From: an uncultured Rhizobium sp.
GTDB lineage: Bacteria > Pseudomonadota > Alphaproteobacteria > Rhizobiales > Rhizobiaceae
Direction: 5' to 3'
Assembly (NCBI GenBank): GCA_945952315.1
Contig: CAMFIE010000002.1
Coordinates: 124,001-188,000, forward strand
DNA: 64,000 nt
The notes under the pieces were generated by a model. The model was not told where the DNA came from and ran no database searches. It worked only from the letters and a program-made list of their open reading frames with translations. Below are positions 59,117 to 64,000 of the stretch, in pieces. Position 1 is the stretch's first letter, and every line of letters starts with the position of its first letter. Both the position numbers and the translations under genes were made by a program.

Positions 59117-59758
59117 TCAGCCCGGGAAGTCGTCGATCGAAACGACACCGTCCTTGTTGGTATCCATGCGGGTCACAAGCTTTGCAGCGCCCGCTTCGGC
59201 TTCAGCCTGGCTGATCTGGCCGTTCTCGTCGGTGTCGAGCGCCTTCATCATGCCTGGACCGCCCATGCCGCCGGGGCCCATGCCGTGATGGCGGAACATC
59301 TTCATGAAACCGTGATGCTTGCCCTTGCCGCCATCGGGGCCACCGTCGGGACCGCCCATGCCATCGGGGCCACCCATACCGTCCGGCCCTTCCATGCCTT
59401 CGGGGCCTGCACCCTGATCGTCGCCGTTTCCGGCCGCCTTCATCGAGGCCTTGATCGCCTGCATGCGGGCTTCATGCCAGCTGCGCATTTCCTTCGGGGT
59501 GACGGCACCATCCTTGTCGGTGTCGATCTTGATGAACAGCGCATCCGCACCCGCCTTGGCTTCTTCCGCCGTGATTTTCCCGTCCTTGTTGGCATCGAAA
59601 TTCTTCAGCATGAACACATACATGCCGGGACCTGCCATCGGGCCAAGCGGGCGCATATCGTCCTTGCCACCCTTCGGGCTGGCAAAGGCCATTTCGGCCA
59701 TCGAGCCGATGATGAGGGAAGCGGCGACGGTGCCGAGGAGGATCTTGCGCATAACCAT
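59117..59758 (-). CDS. Secreted EF-hand calcium-binding protein with Gly/Asp/Met repeats
   Basis: A 213-residue protein with a Sec signal peptide (about 1-26; LLGTVAASLIIGSMAEMAFA). It has two EF-hand pairs: DANKDGKITAEE and DTDKDGAVTPKE (about 54-92), then DTDENGQISQAE and DTNKDGVVSIDD (about 174-210). All loops keep the D-x-N/D-x-D/N-G pattern. Between the pairs lies a flexible GPDGMGGPDG-type repeat and a His/Met-rich stretch (KHHGFMKMFRHHGMG) that could bind metals such as copper. GGAG precedes the ATG. Periplasmic calcium buffering or sensing is inferred. Confidence 0.85.
   Translation of the reverse strand: MVMRKILLGTVAASLIIGSMAEMAFASPKGGKDDMRPLGPMAGPGMYVFMLKNFDANKDGKITAEEAKAGADALFIKIDTDKDGAVTPKEMRSWHEARMQAIKASMKAAGNGDDQGAGPEGMEGPDGMGGPDGMGGPDGGPDGGKGKHHGFMKMFRHHGMGPGGMGGPGMMKALDTDENGQISQAEAEAGAAKLVTRMDTNKDGVVSIDDFPG
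59329..59407. repeat. Imperfect tandem repeats in the EF-hand gene
   Basis: Repeated units of about 15-30 bp (variants of CCATCGGGGCCACC and CCGTCGGGACCGCC) encode the Gly-Pro-Asp-Gly-Met linker. Copy number in such tracts often varies by slippage. Confidence 0.55.
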
Positions 59759-59866
59759 TTCTATCTCCGAGTGTTGTTGCGTCTCTGGAGATCAAGTTAG
59801 GTGCGCTTCGGCCCCAATCCAACTTAACGTTCGGTAAGGCAGATTAATTCGCGGTAATGTTGCGGT

Positions 59867-60574
59867 TCAACTTATAGCTTGTTCAAGAAAAGACGTAAGA
59901 TCGTCAGTAATGTAATCGATATAGGTATCGTCTTCGCCCGCCTTTTCCCAGGATTCGATGACAATACCTTCGAGATTGCGGGGCACGAGCAGAACCGTGC
60001 GCATGCCGAGCGTTTTCGGCACCACGAGATTGCGCGGCAGGTCCTCGAACATCGCCGCATGCGCGGTGTCGATGCGGTGCAGGCTCATGAATTTGTCATA
60101 GGTGCTGCCGGCCGGCTTCGGCGTGTAATCGGCAGCGACGATATCGAATATGTCCTCGAAATGGTCGAGAATGCCGAGTGCACCGGCTGCTTTCTCCGCA
60201 TGTTTCACCGTGCCGTTGGTCAGAATGAACTTGCGGCCCGGCAGCGCGCGGATTGCCTCGCCCAGCTCCGGATGCGGCTGCAGCGGGCTGTAATCGATCG
60301 CATGGGCGCGCTCGAGAAAAGCCTGCGGATCGATGCCGTGATGCATCATCAGGCCCGCAAGTGTCGTGCCGTGATCATGATAGTAGCGCTTCTGCAGCTT
60401 CTTCGCCTCGACCGGGTCGAGCGACAGAAGCTCGGAGACGAAGGCCGTCATGTTCTTGTCGATCTGGGCGAAGAGATCGATGTGATGCGGGTAGAGCGTG
60501 TTGTCGAGATCGAACACCCAGTCCCGCACGGATGCGAAATCGGCCTTCTGCGGAATCGTGCGGTTGATGCTCAT
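59867..60574 (-). CDS. Pyrimidine 5'-nucleotidase, HAD superfamily
   Basis: A 235-residue HAD-like phosphatase of the Sdt1/PPM-type pyrimidine nucleotidase family. Motif I is VFDLDNTLYPHHIDLF with the nucleophilic Asp, motif II FILTNGTVKHAEKA, and motif IV MFEDLPRNLVVPKTLGM. The Asp-Asn-Thr-Leu-Tyr variant is typical of this subgroup. The role is dephosphorylation of pyrimidine nucleotides; exact substrate inferred from family. Confidence 0.88.
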   Translation of the reverse strand: MSINRTIPQKADFASVRDWVFDLDNTLYPHHIDLFAQIDKNMTAFVSELLSLDPVEAKKLQKRYYHDHGTTLAGLMMHHGIDPQAFLERAHAIDYSPLQPHPELGEAIRALPGRKFILTNGTVKHAEKAAGALGILDHFEDIFDIVAADYTPKPAGSTYDKFMSLHRIDTAHAAMFEDLPRNLVVPKTLGMRTVLLVPRNLEGIVIESWEKAGEDDTYIDYITDDLTSFLEQAIS

Positions 60575-60696
60575 GGTCTCTCCCTCTCGTTGGCGGACTT
60601 ATGCACTGAAGACGAAAGGATGGCAAAGGGGGTTTCACAGCCATTTCAACAAATCTCACGGGACGGCGCGCGCTCCCTCTGCTAGAAGCTCGCCTC

Positions 60697-61611
60697 ATGG
60701 AACTCTGGGTCACAATCACCATCGCCAGCGCCTTTCTGCAGAACATGCGCTCGGTCTTTCAGAAACATCTCAAGGGGCAGATGGGCACGACGGGCGCCAC
60801 TTTCGTGCGCTTCGGCTTTGGCGTGCCGTTTGCGCTGCTCTATCTCGTCTTTCTCAGCCGCGGGCTTGGTCATCCGCTGCCGGTTCCGGGGCGCGCCTTT
60901 TTCTTCTGGGCGATTGCCGGTGGCCTCTCGCAGATCGCCGCGACCTTCCTGCTGGTCCATCTGTTCTCGCTGCGCAATTTTGCCGTCGGTTCGGCCTATT
61001 CGCGCACGGAAGCCGCCCTTGCGGCGCTTGTGGCCTTCCTTGTCCTTGGCGAAAGGCTCGATCTCTCCGGCTTTGCCGCCATCATGGTCTCGCTTGCAGG
61101 CGTGATGCTGGTTTCGGTAGCACGCACCGATGTGACCCTGAAATCGCTGGTGCTATCGGTCTTCACGCCGACGGCAAGGCTGGGGCTCGCCTGCGGGCTG
61201 CTGTTTGCGCTCTCCTCGGTCTCCTACAGTTCCGCCTCCGGATCGCTGGCGGCAAGTCTGCCAAGGCCGGACGCGATGATGCAGGCGGCCTTCACCCTGG
61301 TCTTCGTGATCCTGCTGCAAACATTGCTGATGCTCGGTTGGATGCTGGCGCGCGATCCGGGTGAGCTGCGGCGTATCAGGGGTGCCTGGAAAGTGTCGCT
61401 CGCCACCGGCTTTGTCGGGGCAACCGCCTCCTTCGGCTGGTTCACGGCCATGACCCTGCAGCATCCCGCCCTTGTGCGGGCGCTGGCACAGGTGGAAATC
61501 CTGTTCAGCTTCGCCTCCACCGTGCTCGTCTTCCGCGAGCGGATGAACCGGCTGGAGGTGATCGGCTGCCTGCTGATCGTCGCGGGCATCCTGATCCTGT
61601 TCCTGACATGA
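60697..61611 (+). CDS. EamA/DMT family transporter
   Basis: A 304-residue membrane protein with about ten helices arranged as two EamA repeats (about 5-140 and 160-300). The first half ends with AYSRTEAALAALVAFLVLGERLDLSGF, the second with ALAQVEILFSFASTVLVFRERMNRLEV, both typical of EamA exporters. The substrate is unknown. It is divergent from the HAD gene and convergent with argB. Confidence 0.88.
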   Translation: MELWVTITIASAFLQNMRSVFQKHLKGQMGTTGATFVRFGFGVPFALLYLVFLSRGLGHPLPVPGRAFFFWAIAGGLSQIAATFLLVHLFSLRNFAVGSAYSRTEAALAALVAFLVLGERLDLSGFAAIMVSLAGVMLVSVARTDVTLKSLVLSVFTPTARLGLACGLLFALSSVSYSSASGSLAASLPRPDAMMQAAFTLVFVILLQTLLMLGWMLARDPGELRRIRGAWKVSLATGFVGATASFGWFTAMTLQHPALVRALAQVEILFSFASTVLVFRERMNRLEVIGCLLIVAGILILFLT

Positions 61612-61637
61612 AAAAAGGCCCGCATCGCTGCGGGCCT
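61611..61637 (-). terminator. Terminator of argB
   Basis: AGGCCCGCA and TGCGGGCCT form a 9-bp stem with a 4-nt loop; on the minus strand it is followed by TTTTTT, so it ends argB. On the plus strand there is no T-run. Confidence 0.88.
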
Positions 61638-61645
61638 CGACGACG

Positions 61646-62533
61646 TCAGGGCACGAGAAGCGTTCCCGCCCCATGTTCGGTGAAGAGTTCCAGAAGCACG
61701 GAATGGGCGGTCTTGCCGTTGAGGATAACCACGCCCTGAACGCCGGCCTTGATCGCATCGATGCAGGTTTCCACCTTCGGGATCATGCCGCCGGAAATCG
61801 TGCCGTCCTTGATCAGCGCGCGCGCCTCGGCAACCGAAAGCTCCTTGATCAGCTCGCCCTTCTTGTTCAGGACACCCGGCACATCGGTGAGAAACAGCAG
61901 GCGGGTTGCATTCAGCGCGCCGGCAATCGCACCGGCAAAGGTATCGGCATTGATATTGTAGGTATGGCCGTCGCGGCCGGGCGCCACAGGCGCGATCACC
62001 GGGATCATCTCGGAGCGGGCGAGCAGGTCGAGAAGCGTGCGGTCCACTTCCACCACCTCGCCGACGAAGCCGAGATCGAGCACGCGCTCGATATTGCTGT
62101 CGGGATCGATCACGGTCTTGCTGGCCTTTTCGGCAAAGACCATGTTGCCGTCCTTGCCGCACAGGCCGATTGCCCATTCGCCGGTCTGGTTGATCAGCGC
62201 GACGATTTCCTTGTTGATCGAACCGGCCAGAACCATCTCGACGATTTCCACCGTCTTCTGGTCGGTGACGCGCAGGCCACCTTCGAATTTCGATTCGATG
62301 CCGAGCTTGGTCAGCATGGCGCCGATCTGCGGGCCGCCGCCATGCACGACAATCGGATTGACGCCGGACTGCTTCAGAAGCGCGATATCGGCTGCAAAGG
62401 CACGGCCGAGTTCCGGATTGCCCATGGCATGGCCGCCATATTTGACCACGATGGTGGTGTTCTCGTAGCGCTGCATGAAGGGCAGGGCCTGCGCCAGAAG
62501 TCTCGCCTGCATTTCGCTTTCATTCATCGTCAT
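61646..62533 (-). CDS. argB: Acetylglutamate kinase
   Basis: A 295-residue amino-acid kinase for the second step of arginine (and hence ornithine) synthesis. The ATP site is [12 protein letters not shown], the substrate site [12 protein letters not shown], and the C-terminus has the arginine-sensing helix typical of feedback-sensitive enzymes. Start ATG 62533 is favoured by GAGG 7 nt upstream over ATG 62527. Ornithine from this pathway is the substrate of OlsB. Confidence 0.95.
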   Translation of the reverse strand: MTMNESEMQARLLAQALPFMQRYENTTIVVKYGGHAMGNPELGRAFAADIALLKQSGVNPIVVHGGGPQIGAMLTKLGIESKFEGGLRVTDQKTVEIVEMVLAGSINKEIVALINQTGEWAIGLCGKDGNMVFAEKASKTVIDPDSNIERVLDLGFVGEVVEVDRTLLDLLARSEMIPVIAPVAPGRDGHTYNINADTFAGAIAGALNATRLLFLTDVPGVLNKKGELIKELSVAEARALIKDGTISGGMIPKVETCIDAIKAGVQGVVILNGKTAHSVLLELFTEHGAGTLLVP

Positions 62534-62779
62534 CGCTTGCCTCTTCCTGCCGTCCGGCCGCACCGGCGCAACCGCCGGGGGCCTTTTATCGCAAGTTCAA
62601 GACAGTGGGAATAAGCCAGCGCCAAAGAATGAAAAAACCTTGCGGACCGCCCGTTGCAAAAGCTTCTCGCGCACTCCACTTTGGGCTAGGGTAAAACAAA
62701 TCAACGGCTTCGATTGAGCAATCGGCCCCGGACAGACGACGAAAAATCCGCGCGTCCGGCAGATGGGATGGGATGGCTT

Positions 62780-63319
62780 ATGGCCGCTGACGAACTGGCT
62801 GACCTGATCTCGCGTGTGGCGCTGAAGGACCGGGCTGCATTTTCCCTCCTTTATCAGCGCGCCAGTGCGAAACTTTTTGCCGTCTGTCTTCGTATTCTGA
62901 AAGACAGAAGCGAGGCGGAAGAGGCATTGCAGGACGTGTTCATCAAGATCTGGCAGCGGGCAGGGCGTTTTGCCGCCGAAGGGCGCAATGCGTCCGGCTG
63001 GCTGACAGCGATTGCGCGCAACCAGTCGATCGACATTCTGCGGGCAAGACGGCCGGTGGCAGACGAGATCGACACCGCGCTGGACCTTGCCGATCCGTCG
63101 CCGGATCCCGAACGGGGAGCCGTGCTTTCTGCCGAAGGCCGACGCATCGAAAGCTGCATGGAGCAGCTGGAACCGGATCGTGCGGTGGCCGTAAAGCGCG
63201 CCTATGTGGAAGGGCTTTCCTATCAGGAACTGGCCGACCAGTTCCGCGTGCCGCTGAACACGATGAGAACCTGGCTGCGGCGCAGCCTGATCAAACTGAG
63301 AGAGTGCATGGGCCAATGA
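62780..63319 (+). CDS. ECF-type RNA polymerase sigma factor
   Basis: A 179-residue sigma-70 family factor. Region 2 is AAFSLLYQRASAKLFAVCLRIL to DVFIKIWQRAGRF, with EEALQDVF typical of region 2.3. Region 4 has MEQLEPDRAVAVKRAYVEGLSYQELADQFRVPLNTMRTWLRRSLIKLREC. ATG 62780 is preferred on similarity; TTG 62714 and ATG 62768 are in frame. It overlaps the anti-sigma gene by ATGA. The group resembles SigK/RpoE-like factors paired with RskA-type anti-sigma proteins. Confidence 0.9.
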   Translation: MAADELADLISRVALKDRAAFSLLYQRASAKLFAVCLRILKDRSEAEEALQDVFIKIWQRAGRFAAEGRNASGWLTAIARNQSIDILRARRPVADEIDTALDLADPSPDPERGAVLSAEGRRIESCMEQLEPDRAVAVKRAYVEGLSYQELADQFRVPLNTMRTWLRRSLIKLRECMGQ

Positions 63320-64000
63320 CGTCGTCAGACCGCAGCAGTGGAGATCGCTCCCGCGACGAGGTTCTCGCCGGTGAATACGTGCTCGGCGTTCTGTCGCTTG
63401 ACGATCGCCGGAAGGTGGAGGCCCGCATTGTTCTGGATGCGGATTTTGCCGCGATGGTGCAGCGCTGGGAAGACAATCTTGCGGCGATGGACGAGGATTA
63501 CCAGCCCGAGGCACCCCCGGTCTGGGTGTTCCCGCGCATCGAGGAGCGGCTGCATGGCCGTGCGGCACCCGCAACCGCAAAGGCTGGCCTCTGGCAGTCG
63601 ATTGCCTTCTGGCGCGGCCTTGCGACCCTGTCGCTGGTGGCGGTTGCCGGTTTCGGCATCACCACGATGCGGCTGATCGAACGGCCGGAAACCATCGAGC
63701 TCACGGCGGCACTGACCGCCGAAGGCTCGGGCGTCAGCTATATGTCCACCTACGATATCGAGACCGGCCTTTTCCGGATGACACCGGTTGCCTCCGGCGC
63801 GCAGAAGGAAAAGTCGCTGGAGCTCTGGCTGATCAAGGGCAAGAACCCGGCCGTATCGCTCGGCGTTCTGCCGCAAACCGGGGAGGGCGAGCTTCTGGTG
63901 CCGTTGCAATGGCGTGACCGGATCGAGGAAGGCGATATTTTTGCGATTTCGCTCGAGGCCTATGGCGGCTCGCCGACCGGCAAGGCACAGGGGCCGATCC
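63316..64000 (+). CDS. RskA-like membrane anti-sigma factor (3' end beyond window)
   Basis: The visible 228 residues begin MTSSDRSSGDRSRDEVLAGE. The short N-terminal sigma-binding domain contains EYVLGVLSLDDRRKVEARI, one transmembrane helix follows at about 98-116 (LATLSLVAVAGFGITTM), and the periplasmic part contains LELWLIKGKNPAVSLGVLP, typical of anti-sigma-K domains. It would hold the sigma factor at the membrane until proteolysis. The ATG overlaps the sigma stop by 4 nt, coupling their synthesis. Confidence 0.85.
   Translation, partial: MTSSDRSSGDRSRDEVLAGEYVLGVLSLDDRRKVEARIVLDADFAAMVQRWEDNLAAMDEDYQPEAPPVWVFPRIEERLHGRAAPATAKAGLWQSIAFWRGLATLSLVAVAGFGITTMRLIERPETIELTAALTAEGSGVSYMSTYDIETGLFRMTPVASGAQKEKSLELWLIKGKNPAVSLGVLPQTGEGELLVPLQWRDRIEEGDIFAISLEAYGGSPTGKAQGPI

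Overview
The window is a chromosomal core segment of an alphaproteobacterium of the order Hyphomicrobiales, most probably Rhizobiaceae. The evidence is high GC, near-complete coding on both strands, and gene strings typical of rhizobia: ubiB-ubiE / mutM / rpsT / dnaA, hemW-rdgB-rph / hrcA-grpE, lptC-lptA-lptB-rpoN-hpf-ptsN, olsB / maeB / mutS-glnD-murJ, and tsaB-rimI-fur-olsA-miaB-phoH-ybeY-corC-lnt / metK. Genus was not determined. I see no rRNA, tRNA, CRISPR array, insertion sequence or prophage.

Region 1 (1-10350) holds ubiquinone biosynthesis, DNA repair (mutM), ribosomal protein S20, the replication initiator dnaA behind a roughly 1 kb non-coding leader, and the hemW/rdgB/rph and hrcA/grpE stress block. 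Region 2 (10376-15444, minus strand) is the nitrogen-PTS / sigma-54 / lipopolysaccharide-transport operon. Region 3 (15595-23311, plus strand) carries a protease, IHF beta, two RNA methyltransferases, signal peptidase II, a hybrid sensor kinase and the first ornithine-lipid acyltransferase (olsB). Region 4 (23317-33363) has malic enzyme on the minus strand, then mutS, glnD, murJ and a VOC protein. Region 5 (33468-47012) is a long plus-strand run: trpS, stress protein, Fe-S carrier, tsaB, rimI, a Fur-family regulator, the second ornithine-lipid acyltransferase (olsA), miaB, phoH, ybeY, corC, lnt, an XRE regulator, metK and trmB.

Region 6 (47013-52919) looks more accessory. It contains a DUF1150/Hsp20 pair behind a sigma-32-type promoter and a likely ROSE RNA thermometer, a nucleoside hydrolase and a ribokinase facing each other across one terminator, rmuC, and a soluble globin-coupled chemoreceptor placed just before def. 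Region 7 (52989-64000) returns to core functions: def-fmt-truA, dapE-dapD, a LOG-family protein, a periplasmic EF-hand protein, a HAD pyrimidine nucleotidase, an EamA transporter, argB, and an ECF sigma / anti-sigma pair cut by the window end.

The most interesting signals are mainly non-coding: seven GANTC (CcrM) sites and a large nested palindrome upstream of dnaA, the heat-shock promoter plus thermometer hairpin at hsp20, and small palindromes in front of the fur, XRE and metK genes. Among proteins, the globin-coupled chemoreceptor, a hybrid kinase with a degenerate internal receiver, and the Gly/Asp/Met-repeat EF-hand protein stand out. I found no clear evidence for a wholly new multi-gene system.
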